DNA of 64,000 nt from DAHUYF01 sp963838385 (GTDB lineage: Bacteria > Pseudomonadota > Alphaproteobacteria > ATCC43930 > CGMCC-115725). Under the pieces are notes generated by a model, which did not search any database, was not told the DNA's origin, and was given only the letters and a program-made list of their open reading frames with translations. The stretch lies in assembly GCA_963838385.1 (NCBI GenBank), contig CAWIRE010000003.1, forward strand, positions 310,001 to 374,000. Reading direction: 5' to 3'. Positions 8,501-16,550 of this stretch are shown here, in pieces (positions within the stretch are counted from its first letter, which is position 1; each line of letters begins with the position of its first letter). A program made the translations under genes and the position numbers.

Positions 8501-9935
8501 CCGTCAGCATCGCCTCGCCGGCGATCGCGCCGGAGCTGCCGCCCGCCTGGGCGACGAGGCTGCTGCCGGCGTCGGAGGCGGAGAGCTCGTGGATGTCGAT
8601 CCGTCCCGCGGCGCGGTCGAGCCGCGCCGAGAGCCGCCAGTCGAGCCGCTGCCCGAGCCCGCCCGGCAGGCTCGCCGCAGCCGGCGCGAGGCCGCTTGCA
8701 TCGCCGCTCGCCGAGAGCTCGATTGGGCTCGCGGGATCGAGCGCATCACCCGTGACGCCGATATCGGCCGTCGCATGCGCCGCCGCGACGCGGTTTCCCG
8801 CCAGCGCCAGCCGCTCGCCGGAAAGCGTCAGCCGCGCCACCGGCGCGCGCAGGCTGCCGCCGAGCGCCAGTGATAGGGTGGCGCTGCCGCTCGCCTCCGC
8901 CCCGATCAGCGGCGTGAGCGCGCCGAGATCGGCGAGCTCGATCTCGCCCTCGCCGGCGAGTGCCGTGCTGGCGCGGTCGAAGCGTCCGCTGGCGTCGAGC
9001 TTGGCGATCGGCGTCGCGAGGGTCAGCCGCTGCACGGCGACGCGGTCGCCGGCCAGCTCGGCGGCGACGTCGAAGCTCGCGGTTCCGGCGCCGAGCTGCT
9101 GCAGCGCCGGCGGCAGCAGCGCCTGGAGCTGCGCCTTGCCTGTGGCCGTGTAGCGCTGCCCGGCGATGGTGAAATCGGCCTGCAGCGTCGCCGCGGGCCC
9201 GGCCTTCGCGTCGAGGCTGCCGTGCCAATCGACGAGCGGCCCGTCGCCGGAGAGATGCACGCTGACCGGCAGCGGTTGCGTCTGCCCGAGGAGGCCGGCG
9301 AGAAGCCGACCGCTCGGCTCCTCGATATCGCCCTGGAGCGTCAAACGCGGCGGCGTGCCGGCGAGCGCCAGATGCAGCTTGGCCTCGCCCGGGACGGCAT
9401 CGATGCGGTGCAGGTCGATATCGGCCGCCGCCGCGCCGCCGCCCAGCCTACCGCTGGCGCTGACCGTCGCGCCGACGGGCTCGCCGGCAAAGGCGGCGCC
9501 GATCACCAGCCGGTCGATCCGCCCCTCCTCGAGGCGAAGCGGCAGCGGCGGGCGGAGCAGCGCCGCGAGATCGGTGTGGCTGCCCTCGGCCGGGCGCAGG
9601 ATCTCGACCTCGCGCGCGTCGAGATGCCGCAGCGTCAGCCGCCCGGCGAGGAGATCGGCCGGCGCCAGCGTCACCGCGACGCCGCTGACGATGAGGCGCG
9701 GGCCGCGCGCATCGGCGATCTCGACGCGCTCGACGGTCATGTCGAAGGGGATGAACCCCGCGAGGCCGGTGATGGTGATGTGCTCGTCGGGATCGGCGAG
9801 CGCACGGCCCAGCGCGGCGGCGAGCAGCTCCCGCCCCGGCGCCGTCTGCGCCAGGCCGAAGGCCAGCGCCAGCAGCAGCCCCAGCCCCGCCACGCCGAGG
9901 CCGGCGAATTTCAGCGCTGTCCGAACTCGCTCCAT
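5523..9935 (-). CDS. tamB: Translocation and assembly module protein TamB
   Basis: Very long AsmA-like protein (1470 residues) with one N-terminal membrane anchor (VAGLGLLLALAFGLAQTAP, about residues 14-32), a long beta-taco region of repeated short strands, and the C-terminal DUF490/TamB domain, which ends in a beta-signal-like WRLDY. TamB spans the periplasm and works with the Omp85 protein TamA in outer-membrane protein and lipid handling. tamA lies 68 nt upstream on the same strand, the standard pair. The family is usually 1200-1500 residues long. Many long open frames on the other strand here are compositional shadows. Confidence 0.93.
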   Translation of the reverse strand: MERVRTALKFAGLGVAGLGLLLALAFGLAQTAPGRELLAAALGRALADPDEHITITGLAGFIPFDMTVERVEIADARGPRLIVSGVAVTLAPADLLAGRLTLRHLDAREVEILRPAEGSHTDLAALLRPPLPLRLEEGRIDRLVIGAAFAGEPVGATVSASGRLGGGAAAADIDLHRIDAVPGEAKLHLALAGTPPRLTLQGDIEEPSGRLLAGLLGQTQPLPVSVHLSGDGPLVDWHGSLDAKAGPAATLQADFTIAGQRYTATGKAQLQALLPPALQQLGAGTASFDVAAELAGDRVAVQRLTLATPIAKLDASGRFDRASTALAGEGEIELADLGALTPLIGAEASGSATLSLALGGSLRAPVARLTLSGERLALAGNRVAAAHATADIGVTGDALDPASPIELSASGDASGLAPAAASLPGGLGQRLDWRLSARLDRAAGRIDIHELSASDAGSSLVAQAGGSSGAIAGEAMLTVPDIARFAGAERHGALRLAGDFRAAADGSAVAALSGTLSEPRSGTELIDRLLGSEARIGATIRRASDGALSASEISLDGAEVRLTASAERRADGRIAADYRASLPRLAALAPDLAGSAVVAGTAKGALESLAAQATLSVARLSVGPARLDRLEARLELPDLALRAGRVEASFRGAGLDGTASADGRLEGDRLRLSRIRLEAAGTRLDGELGVRLDRLALEGTLKGKAPDLKPWSALAGMPLAGSAALEARLTEARGQGVDLRLDGTALSLGGASLGTLQATATLADVLAQPTGRAEIKVERAAIGPASVERLRLSAESTRPGRFSLSAEAQGKIGEAFTLASEAGASLDRRGIEIRLTRLAGTLGKMPITLHQPLLLTRRDGTLAVADLDLGFGSGRIAGSGSLGASALALRLKAKDLSVHGLSELAGRPQASGVLGFEATLSGSRARPEGDLVIDAEELRFAAASRADLPPLGFVASAHWHQGEARFQGRLAGPQNAALGFSGSAPLALDPQRLAFHLPPQGAVALHLEGGGELAHLADLVPMGEDRVGGRFTIDVSVAGTVASPTASGRLSLRDGHYESLFWGTALQHVAFDLVGDRDRLVLQNFTATDGAKGRLALAGSVDLAAAAGPAFDITGKFQDFRAVQRDEATGTVSGDVSLAGDIAAPRLGARLTIDQAELRVPDRLPQSVQPIAVTLVDSATGQVLGTPEQSGPSVSILALALDVEVTMPGQVFVRGRGLDSEWRGKLSITGTTAQPSIDGKLSVVRGTYDFIGKTATLNRGTITFLGGHRIDPAIDIEAQASSTDIVAVIDITGTATQPIIKLSSQPALPQDEILARVLFGTSMNQISAAQGLALAQAAASLATGGSPGVLDRLRQGLGLDRLAFGSAGTSSTLTGISMPSTPAGVPSAFPTAGIGSAAAPMAATGATATAGTVTAGKYVANGVYVGVSQGLSASSSSVDVQIDVTRHISIDTTAGQTTGSGVGVNWRLDY

Positions 9936-10003
9936 CGCGTCTTAGTGTAGCGGGCCGGCCGCCTTATTTCCCGCGGCGTCCCCGTGCGGTCACGGCCCCC
10001 GCG

Positions 10004-11794
10004 TCAGAACGCCTGGCCGATGCTGACATAGACCTCGATCGGCTTGTCGCCCGGGCGATGGGTGAACGGCGTCGCGAGATCGAGGCGCAACGGTCCGATC
10101 AGCGTGTAGTAGCGGAACCCCAGCCCCGCGCCCCAATAGAGGCTGCTGTTGTCCGGCAGGCTGGTGGGATAGACATTGCCGCCTTCGACGAAGGGCACGA
10201 TGCCGATCGTGTCGGTGATGCGGTAGCGCAGCTCGGCGCCGATCTCGACGCTGGAGATGCCGCCGATGGGCACCCCGGCGGCATCGAGCGGCCCGGCGTG
10301 CTGATAGGCATAGCCGCGCACCGATCCGGCGCCGCCGGCATAGAGCCGCTTGTCGGCGGGGATGTTGTCGAGGCTGGCGCCTTCGATCGAGCCGAAGGCG
10401 CCATAGCCGGCCAGCACGAACCGCTTGTCCGCATCGAGCGGCTGGTAGTGGCGCAGCTCCAGCCGGGAGCTGACGAAGTCGAGGCTCGGCCCGGCGATGG
10501 CATGATAGGGCGTCATCGTCAGCGTCTGGCGCGAGCCGCTGGTGGGGTCGAGCAGGTCGTTGCTGGTGTCGTGGCGCAGCACTACCGGCCAGCCGACCAG
10601 CGAATAATTCTCCTGGCTCACCTCGGGCGAGAACTGATGCACCGAGGCGCGCTCGAGATCGAGGCCGGTATCGAGGGTGAGCGTCGGGAAGAGCCGCCGT
10701 TCGATGCCGTTGAAGATCTGCGCGCGCCGGCTGTCATAGGCGTCGGTCGTCTGCTGCAGCAGGCCGGCATTGGCGATCAGGTCCTGGTCGTTGTCGAGGA
10801 AGCCGGGCTTGCGGAAGTCGAGGGCGAGACCGTATTCGAGCTGCGCCACCATGGCGGTGGCGCGCAGCTGCTCGCCCTCGCCGAAGAGATCGCGATGCTG
10901 CCAGAACGCCTGCGCGCCGAGGCCGATATTGGTGTTGTAGGCGATGCCGGCGCCGATCGAGCGCGGCGGCCCTTCGGTGAGATCCAGCGTCATCGCCACC
11001 TCGCCCTTGGCGTCGGGCGCGTCGGCATGGCGGATGCGCACGCCGGCGAAGAGCCCGGTCTTGATCAGCGCCTGGCGCGTGCGCTCCACCGCGGCGCCGT
11101 CGTAAGGCGCGCCTTCCTTCCAGGCGATGGAGCGACGCACGAAACTGGGCTCGACGCGGTTGAGGCCCTTGATGGCGAGCGGGCCGAAACGGGCGGTCGG
11201 ACCCGGCACCACGGTATAGGTGACGCTCATCGTGTGCTTGGCGATGTCGACCACCGCCTTGCGGTCGGTGACCTTGGCGAAGGGGCGGCCGTGGCGCGCA
11301 TACTCCTCGACGATCTTGGTCTCCGCCTCGGCGACCGGGGCGGAGCGCGCGGCGGCGCCGATCTCGAGCCCGACCGCGCCGGGCTTCTGGGCGTCGAGCA
11401 GCGGCGGCGTGCCGCCCTCCGGGGTGCGGAAGGTGACGCTGGCGAGGTGGTAGAGCGGGCCCGGCTCGATCGTCACCGTGACGCGCGCCGGCTTCGCCTC
11501 CGTGTCGAGCTTGTAGCTGAGCTGCGGCGTCCAGTAGCCCACGGCGTGCATCACCTCGGCCAGCCGCGGCAGATCGTCATCGGCGCGCCGCCTGAGGCTG
11601 GCGGCGCTGCCGGGCGGCTTGTCCTGGAGCGCCACCAGCTGCGAGGCGGCGTCGAGCGCGTCGACGAGCGCGGCATTCTCGAGCCCGTGGAGCTTGATGT
11701 CGGCCTTGTAAGGCACGTCCGCGGCGGCCGCGGTCGAGGCGGCGGCGACGAAGACGGCGATCAGCCAAGGCAGCAGGCGCCGTCCTTGCCTCAT
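10004..11794 (-). CDS. tamA: Omp85-family outer-membrane protein TamA
   Basis: 596 residues. A signal peptide (LLPWLIAVFVAAASTAAAA) is followed by POTRA-like repeats (about residues 30-260) and a C-terminal 16-strand BamA/TamA barrel. The conserved GGAGSVRGYAYQ lid motif is present and the protein ends in an outer-membrane beta-signal with C-terminal Phe (EVYVSIGQAF). It is first in the order tamA, tamB, dienelactone hydrolase. A cyclase-family gene is divergent, with a 200-nt gap between the two starts that should hold both promoters. Confidence 0.93.
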   Translation of the reverse strand: MRQGRRLLPWLIAVFVAAASTAAAADVPYKADIKLHGLENAALVDALDAASQLVALQDKPPGSAASLRRRADDDLPRLAEVMHAVGYWTPQLSYKLDTEAKPARVTVTIEPGPLYHLASVTFRTPEGGTPPLLDAQKPGAVGLEIGAAARSAPVAEAETKIVEEYARHGRPFAKVTDRKAVVDIAKHTMSVTYTVVPGPTARFGPLAIKGLNRVEPSFVRRSIAWKEGAPYDGAAVERTRQALIKTGLFAGVRIRHADAPDAKGEVAMTLDLTEGPPRSIGAGIAYNTNIGLGAQAFWQHRDLFGEGEQLRATAMVAQLEYGLALDFRKPGFLDNDQDLIANAGLLQQTTDAYDSRRAQIFNGIERRLFPTLTLDTGLDLERASVHQFSPEVSQENYSLVGWPVVLRHDTSNDLLDPTSGSRQTLTMTPYHAIAGPSLDFVSSRLELRHYQPLDADKRFVLAGYGAFGSIEGASLDNIPADKRLYAGGAGSVRGYAYQHAGPLDAAGVPIGGISSVEIGAELRYRITDTIGIVPFVEGGNVYPTSLPDNSSLYWGAGLGFRYYTLIGPLRLDLATPFTHRPGDKPIEVYVSIGQAF

Positions 11795-11994
11795 GCCCGG
11801 CGTCGGCTGCCCCGCACGGCGCCGCCCCTCTCGGAGCTGACCAGCGTCAAATTGCGTCGCCCATGTGTTCCCAGCGCTCCCGTGCGCGTCGACACTAGCG
11901 GCCGGCGGCCGGCCGATTCAAGAAATCCGCGGTTGACTGCCCCTTGCGCTGCGGCGCCCGGTTGACGAAGCTCTGGCGCGGGAGGAGATGCCGA

Positions 11995-13038
11995 ATGACC
12001 GAGACCAAGCGCTGGAAACGCCGGCCCCCCGGCTCGACCTGGGGCGATTTCGGCGATGACGACCAGCTCGGCCGCCTCAATCTGCTCACCCCGGAAAAGG
12101 TGCTGCAGGGCATCGCCGAGGTGAGAGAGGGGCTGAGCTTCTGCCTGTCGCTGCCGCTCGACTATCCCGGCGGCAACAAGCTCAACCCGCGCCGCCATCC
12201 GCCGGAGCTGCGGCCGACGCTGCGCGGCGGCAAGCCCAATTTCAACTACCCCGTCTCGCGCGAGGACGCCAAGTTCACCGACGTCGTGTGCGACGACCTC
12301 GTGCTGCTGACGCTGCAATATTCGACGCAATGGGACACGCTCGCCCATGTCGGGCAGATGTTCGACGCCGACGGCGACGGCACGCCCGAGATGGTCTACT
12401 ACAACGGCTATCGCGCCGGCGAGCATATCCGCGGCCCGCTCGACTGGGTGACCGGCGCGGAGACCGGGACCCATATCGGCGCGCAGGCGCTCGGCGTCGA
12501 GAACATGGCGGCGAAGGCGATCCAGGGCCGCGCTGTGATGATCGATCTCGAGGCGCATTACGGCCGCGAGCGCAAGCTCGTGGGCTATGACGAGCTGATG
12601 CGCGTGATCGAGGCCGACAAGGTCGAGGTCGAGATCGGCGACATGGTCTGCCTGCGCACCGGCTTCGCGCAGATGGTGCTCGACATGAAGCGCGACCCCG
12701 ACGAGAAGCTGCTGCACGGCGCCTGCGCCGCGCTCGACGGGCGCGACGAGCGCCTGCTCACCTGGATCACGCGCAGCGGGTTGGCGGCGCTGATCGCCGA
12801 CAATTACGCGGTCGAGGCCTTCCCCTCGCGGCCCTGCGAGGAGGACCACTGCGCCGCGCTGCCGCTCCACGCCCATTGCCTCTTCAAGCTCGGCGTCAAT
12901 CTCGGCGAGCTCTGGTATCTCTCCGAGCTCGCCGACCATCTGCGCGCCGAGCGCCGCTTCCGCTTCCTCCTCACCGCCCCGCCGCTCCGCCTCCCCGGCG
13001 CCGTGGGATCGCCCGCCACGCCGGTCGGAACGGTCTGA
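11995..13038 (+). CDS. Cyclase family protein
   Basis: 347-residue member of the cyclase / kynurenine-formamidase-like superfamily (metal-dependent amide or lactone hydrolases). The motif region reads QWDTLAHVGQMFDADGDG, with an ETGTHIGAQALG block further on, a variant of the HxGTHxD metal motif seen in the longer subfamily. Its substrate cannot be assigned. The start is ATG 11995, preceded at 7 nt by GGAGGAG (11981-11987); an upstream in-frame ATG at 11944 has no such site. It stands alone, divergent from tamA. Confidence 0.85.
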   Translation: MTETKRWKRRPPGSTWGDFGDDDQLGRLNLLTPEKVLQGIAEVREGLSFCLSLPLDYPGGNKLNPRRHPPELRPTLRGGKPNFNYPVSREDAKFTDVVCDDLVLLTLQYSTQWDTLAHVGQMFDADGDGTPEMVYYNGYRAGEHIRGPLDWVTGAETGTHIGAQALGVENMAAKAIQGRAVMIDLEAHYGRERKLVGYDELMRVIEADKVEVEIGDMVCLRTGFAQMVLDMKRDPDEKLLHGACAALDGRDERLLTWITRSGLAALIADNYAVEAFPSRPCEEDHCAALPLHAHCLFKLGVNLGELWYLSELADHLRAERRFRFLLTAPPLRLPGAVGSPATPVGTV

Positions 13039-13062
13039 AGCGACCCCTCCCCAACGCTCGCC

Positions 13063-13105
13063 CTACCCCCTCTCCCCTTGAGGGGGAGGGCCGGGGTGGG
13101 GGTAG
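13063..13105. repeat. GC-rich palindrome behind the cyclase gene
   Basis: Arms CTACCCCC (13063-13070) and GGGGGTAG (13098-13105) enclose an inner CTCCCC / GGGGAG pair. It belongs to a loose family of C-rich/G-rich palindromes that recurs near 29240, 34870 and 46100. It may act as a terminator-like hairpin, but no U-tract follows. Confidence 0.6.
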
Positions 13106-13200
13106 CAACCGGCGTGCGCCCGAAAAGATCAAACCCTCGCCACAATGCCGCCGCAGCCTGCTGCGACCTCTTCGACGTCAACCGTTGGTTGGAGGAAGAC

Positions 13201-13944
13201 ATGCGATACGGCGGGCGGCGCGCGCTTGTCATGCTCGGCGTTCTCTTGCTGCTGGGCGCGTGCGAGACACGGTCGATCTCGAATTCGGGCTATGGCGGGC
13301 GCGGCAATCCCTTCTATAGCGGCGAGTTGACCGAGTTCGACGTTCTCGGCACCGATGTCGAGCCGCCGGCCAGCGATCAAGACATCGCCCGCAGCGCCGC
13401 CGACTATCACGCCGTGATCGCCCGCAAAGGGGCGCGCGTGCTGCTCGTCCAGTCCGGCGCCCTCATTCCCGACGATCCGATGATTGAGGCGCTGGCGCGG
13501 TACTTCACCGTCATCCCCTTCTCCGGGGTTCCGCTTCCGGGCCATGCGGCCGCTGCGGCCAGGCCCGCGCCCCCGGGCGATGCAGCCGCCTATGCCCATG
13601 CCTTCCGCCTCGCCGCCGCCAAGGCCGGCGCCGAGTTCATCCTGTGCTATTGGGGCATGCTGGAAAGCACCGTCGACCGCGAGCCGACCAAGGCGGTCTC
13701 GTGGGTTCCGATCGTCGGCTCGGTCATTCCCGACGAGACGCAGCACATGCGCATCCGGCTCAAACTCGCGATCATCAACGTCGCGACCGGCAGCTGGTCG
13801 ATGTTCGTGCCTGACGCCTTCGTCGATGCGTCGCTGAGTGCGTCGCTCAACCGCGCCGGCTCAGACCAAGGCCAAGTGCAGGAGCTCAAGGCGCAAGCCT
13901 ACAAGGCCGCCGTCGAGGCGCTGGTTACGAAATACGCAGGCTGA
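13201..13944 (+). CDS. Putative lipoprotein, function unknown
   Basis: 247 residues. The N terminus MRYGGRRALVMLGVLLLLGAC is a lipoprotein signal with lipobox LGAC, so the mature protein should be lipid-anchored at the cell envelope. The start is ATG 13201 with GGAGG 5 nt before it; an upstream in-frame ATG at 13078 would run through a repeat. The mature part has alternating strands and helices (ARVLLVQSGALIPDDPMIEA) and no family I recognise. A conserved-looking block FILCYWGMLES and later LKLAIINVATGSWSMFVP suggest a beta-rich envelope protein of the Rhodospirillales lipoprotein type. Confidence 0.75.
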   Translation: MRYGGRRALVMLGVLLLLGACETRSISNSGYGGRGNPFYSGELTEFDVLGTDVEPPASDQDIARSAADYHAVIARKGARVLLVQSGALIPDDPMIEALARYFTVIPFSGVPLPGHAAAAARPAPPGDAAAYAHAFRLAAAKAGAEFILCYWGMLESTVDREPTKAVSWVPIVGSVIPDETQHMRIRLKLAIINVATGSWSMFVPDAFVDASLSASLNRAGSDQGQVQELKAQAYKAAVEALVTKYAG

Positions 13945-13971
13945 AGCAGACAAGCCCATCATCGTTGCCTT

Positions 13972-14038
13972 CCCCGCGCAAACGGGGAACCAGGGCAGGC
14001 GACGTGCGATCGCCTCTGGGGCCCCGCTTTCGCGGGGG
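13972..14038. repeat. Dispersed palindrome, CCCCGCTTTCGCGGGG family, copy 1
   Basis: Left half CCCCGCGCAAACGGGG and right half CCCCGCTTTCGCGGGG are joined by about 35 nt. Related copies lie at 43196-43262 and 50290-50356. It fills the gap between two convergent genes. Confidence 0.75.
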
Positions 14039-14070
14039 CGACGGTGATGGTTGGACTTTGCAGCCCCGAT

Positions 14071-16173
14071 CTATCCCCCCGCGCCCGCCCGCTCGATCAG
14101 CGCGTCGAGGATGGTCAGCCCCTGGCCGGCGGCGCCGACCAGCACCGGGTTGAGATCGATCGCGGCGAGCTTGCCGTGCGCTCCGGCGATGACCGCGCCG
14201 AGCCGCAGCATGGCGCGCGCCAGCGCCTCGACATCGGCGGCGGGCTCGCCGCGCACGCCCTTGAGGATCGGCGCGATGCGCAGGCGCAGGATCGCGTCCC
14301 GCGCCTCTTCCTGCGAGAACGGCGGCGGCAGCAGCTCGATATCCGGCAGCGCCTCGACGTATTTGCCGCCGTCGCCGATCATCACCACCGGCCCGAAGAC
14401 GGGGTCGAGCCTGGCGCCCAGCACCATCTCGCGCTGCCCCTCGACCATGGCGGCCACGATGATGCCGTCGGGCTCGGCCTCGATCTCGTCGAGCTTCGCC
14501 ATCTGCACGGCGAAGGCCTCCGCCACCGCCTCTTCGGAGACGAGGTTGAGCGCCACCAGCCCCAGCTCCGATTTGTGCGGCACGTCGACGGAGCAGGCCT
14601 TGACCGCCACCGGGCTGCCGAGATCGCGAAAGGCGATGCGCGCCTCCGTCTCGCTGCGGCAGAGCCGGTGCGGCACCACCGGCAGCCCGTGCGCGCCCAG
14701 CAAGGCGAGGCTCTCCGCCTCGTTGAGGAAGCGGCCGCGTCCCGCCGGCACGTCGATCGCGAGATGCGGCAGCGGCGGTGGCGCCGGGCGGCGCAGCAGC
14801 GCCCAATGCCGCGCCAGCTGGTCGAGCGCCAGCACCGCCTCGGTCTCGCTGGCGAAGGTGGGAATGCCGGCCGCGCGGAAGCGCTCCGCCACGGCCGCCT
14901 GCGGCGCCGCCACCACCACCGGCTTGCCGGTGGCGGTGGCGAAATCGGCGGTGTCGCGGGCAAACGCCGCGACGTCGTAGCCCTGGCCCGCGACCGGGAT
15001 GGCGATGAGGAAGAGGTCGGCCGCCGGGTCCTTAGCGACGATCGGCAAAATGGCGCTGAACAGGCGGTTGTTGGAGAGCAGCGCCGCGGTGATGTCGATC
15101 GGGTTGCGCGTCGTGGCGAAGCCCGGCAGCACCGCGGCGAGATCGCGCTGCGTCGCCTCGGCGAACACCGCCAGCGGCATGCCGAGATCGGCGGCGAGGT
15201 CGGCGGCCATGACGCAGCTCGCGCCGGAATTGCTGATGGCGACGAGCCGCCGCCCCGTGGGCTGCCAGCCCCTGAGGTAGAGCTCGGCCGCGCTCACCAG
15301 GCCGGGCATGTCGCGCGCCCGCCAGATGCCGTGCTGCCTGAGGAAGGCGTCGACGGTGCGGTCCTCATTGGCCAGCGCGCCGGTATGCGATTGCGCGGCG
15401 CGCTGGCCCTGCGCCGTGCGCCCGGTCTTGAGCGCCACGATCGGCACGCCGCGCTGGCGCGCCCGGGCCGCGACCTTTTCCAGCATCGCCGCATCCGGGA
15501 TCGCTTCGAGATAGAGCAGCAGCAGCCGCACGCCCTCGTCCTCGATCACCGCGCGGGCGAGCTCGGCGACGCTGACATCGGCATCGTTGCCGGTGGCGTG
15601 GCAATGGCGCACGCCGATGCCGCGCGCGCGCAGCAGCCCATAGACCACCGCGCTGGTGGCGCCGCTCTGGCTGATGATCGCGACCGGCCCGTCTTCCGGC
15701 GGCGCCTCGAGGAACATGGTGGAGAAGCTCGCCACCGTGCCGCTGGCGAAATTGACCAGCCCCTGCGAGTTGGGTCCCACCAGGCGCATGCCGAAGGCGC
15801 GGGCGGTCTTCGCCATCGCGCGCTCGACCTCCTTGCCGGCGGCGCCGGTCTCGCCGAAGCCCGAGGCCATGCAGATGGTGAGCGCGACGCCGCGCCGGGC
15901 GCAGGCCTCGACCGCCGCCACCGCGCCTTCGCCCGGCACCATGACGATGGCGAGATCGGGCGCCTCGGGCAGGCTCGTGAGGTCGGGATAGGCCTTCACC
16001 CCCTGCACCTCGCTGCGGTTGGGGTTGATCGGGTAGATCCGGCCGCGATAGCCGAAGCGCTGGAGATAGAGCAGCGGCCTTCCGCCCACTTTATTGGGGT
16101 TCTCCGAGGCGCCGATGAGCGCGATGGAGCGCGGATCGAGCGCCTGGCGCAGCTGGTCGAGCAGGCTCGTCAT
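14071..16173 (-). CDS. NDP-forming acyl-CoA synthetase family protein
   Basis: 700 residues with the acetate-CoA ligase (ADP-forming)/Pat-like layout: CoA-binding domain at the N terminus (SIALIGASENPNKVGGRP), two succinyl-CoA-ligase-like flavodoxin folds (about 150-450, with SQSGATSAVVYG and a QSHTGAL block with the conserved His) and a C-terminal ATP-grasp domain (about 480-700). It converts an acyl-CoA and NDP to acid and NTP, or the reverse; the acyl group is unknown. Its ATG overlaps the stop of the DUF35 gene by 4 nt, so it is the last gene of a four-gene operon with thiolase-like and oxidoreductase genes. Confidence 0.88.
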   Translation of the reverse strand: MTSLLDQLRQALDPRSIALIGASENPNKVGGRPLLYLQRFGYRGRIYPINPNRSEVQGVKAYPDLTSLPEAPDLAIVMVPGEGAVAAVEACARRGVALTICMASGFGETGAAGKEVERAMAKTARAFGMRLVGPNSQGLVNFASGTVASFSTMFLEAPPEDGPVAIISQSGATSAVVYGLLRARGIGVRHCHATGNDADVSVAELARAVIEDEGVRLLLLYLEAIPDAAMLEKVAARARQRGVPIVALKTGRTAQGQRAAQSHTGALANEDRTVDAFLRQHGIWRARDMPGLVSAAELYLRGWQPTGRRLVAISNSGASCVMAADLAADLGMPLAVFAEATQRDLAAVLPGFATTRNPIDITAALLSNNRLFSAILPIVAKDPAADLFLIAIPVAGQGYDVAAFARDTADFATATGKPVVVAAPQAAVAERFRAAGIPTFASETEAVLALDQLARHWALLRRPAPPPLPHLAIDVPAGRGRFLNEAESLALLGAHGLPVVPHRLCRSETEARIAFRDLGSPVAVKACSVDVPHKSELGLVALNLVSEEAVAEAFAVQMAKLDEIEAEPDGIIVAAMVEGQREMVLGARLDPVFGPVVMIGDGGKYVEALPDIELLPPPFSQEEARDAILRLRIAPILKGVRGEPAADVEALARAMLRLGAVIAGAHGKLAAIDLNPVLVGAAGQGLTILDALIERAGAGG

Positions 16174-16550
16174 CTCTCCTCCCCGTCGCGGTCGAAGCAG
16201 GGCAAGGCGCGCTCGCCCAGCCGGCGGAATCCCGCGCGCACGCGCTCGCCGATGGCGAGGCCGGGCGCGCTCTGCGCCATCATGCGGAAGCCCTCGTCGA
16301 GATCCACCAGCAGGATGTCATAGGGCACCAGCGCTGCGAAGTCCGGCGTCGGCGCGCGCGTGACGCTGGTCGTTGCATAGACCGTTCCGCACCCGCGCGA
16401 CACCTCCCAGCGCGTGGCGCGGCCGCATCGCGTGCAGCAGGGGCGGGGCGGGAACTGCGCCCGCCCGCAACCCTCGCAGCGCCGGTAGCGCAACTCGCCT
16501 GCGGCGCAGCCCTGCCAGAATTCATCGGCGAGCGGCTCTGCCATGCTCAT
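16170..16550 (-). CDS. Zn-ribbon OB-fold protein (DUF35)
   Basis: 126 residues. A rubredoxin-like zinc ribbon (CEGCGRAQFPPRPCCTRCG, about residues 25-43) is followed by an OB fold (GTVYATTSVTRAPTPDF, VPYDILLVDLDEG). DUF35 proteins bind acyl-CoA and form complexes with thiolase-like or HMG-CoA-synthase-like partners. Both ends overlap neighbours by 4 nt: the start overlaps the stop of the thiolase-like gene and the stop overlaps the start of the acyl-CoA synthetase gene. This is strong evidence for translational coupling and for the thiolase-DUF35 partnership. ATG 16544 is an alternative start. Confidence 0.9.
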   Translation of the reverse strand: MSMAEPLADEFWQGCAAGELRYRRCEGCGRAQFPPRPCCTRCGRATRWEVSRGCGTVYATTSVTRAPTPDFAALVPYDILLVDLDEGFRMMAQSAPGLAIGERVRAGFRRLGERALPCFDRDGEER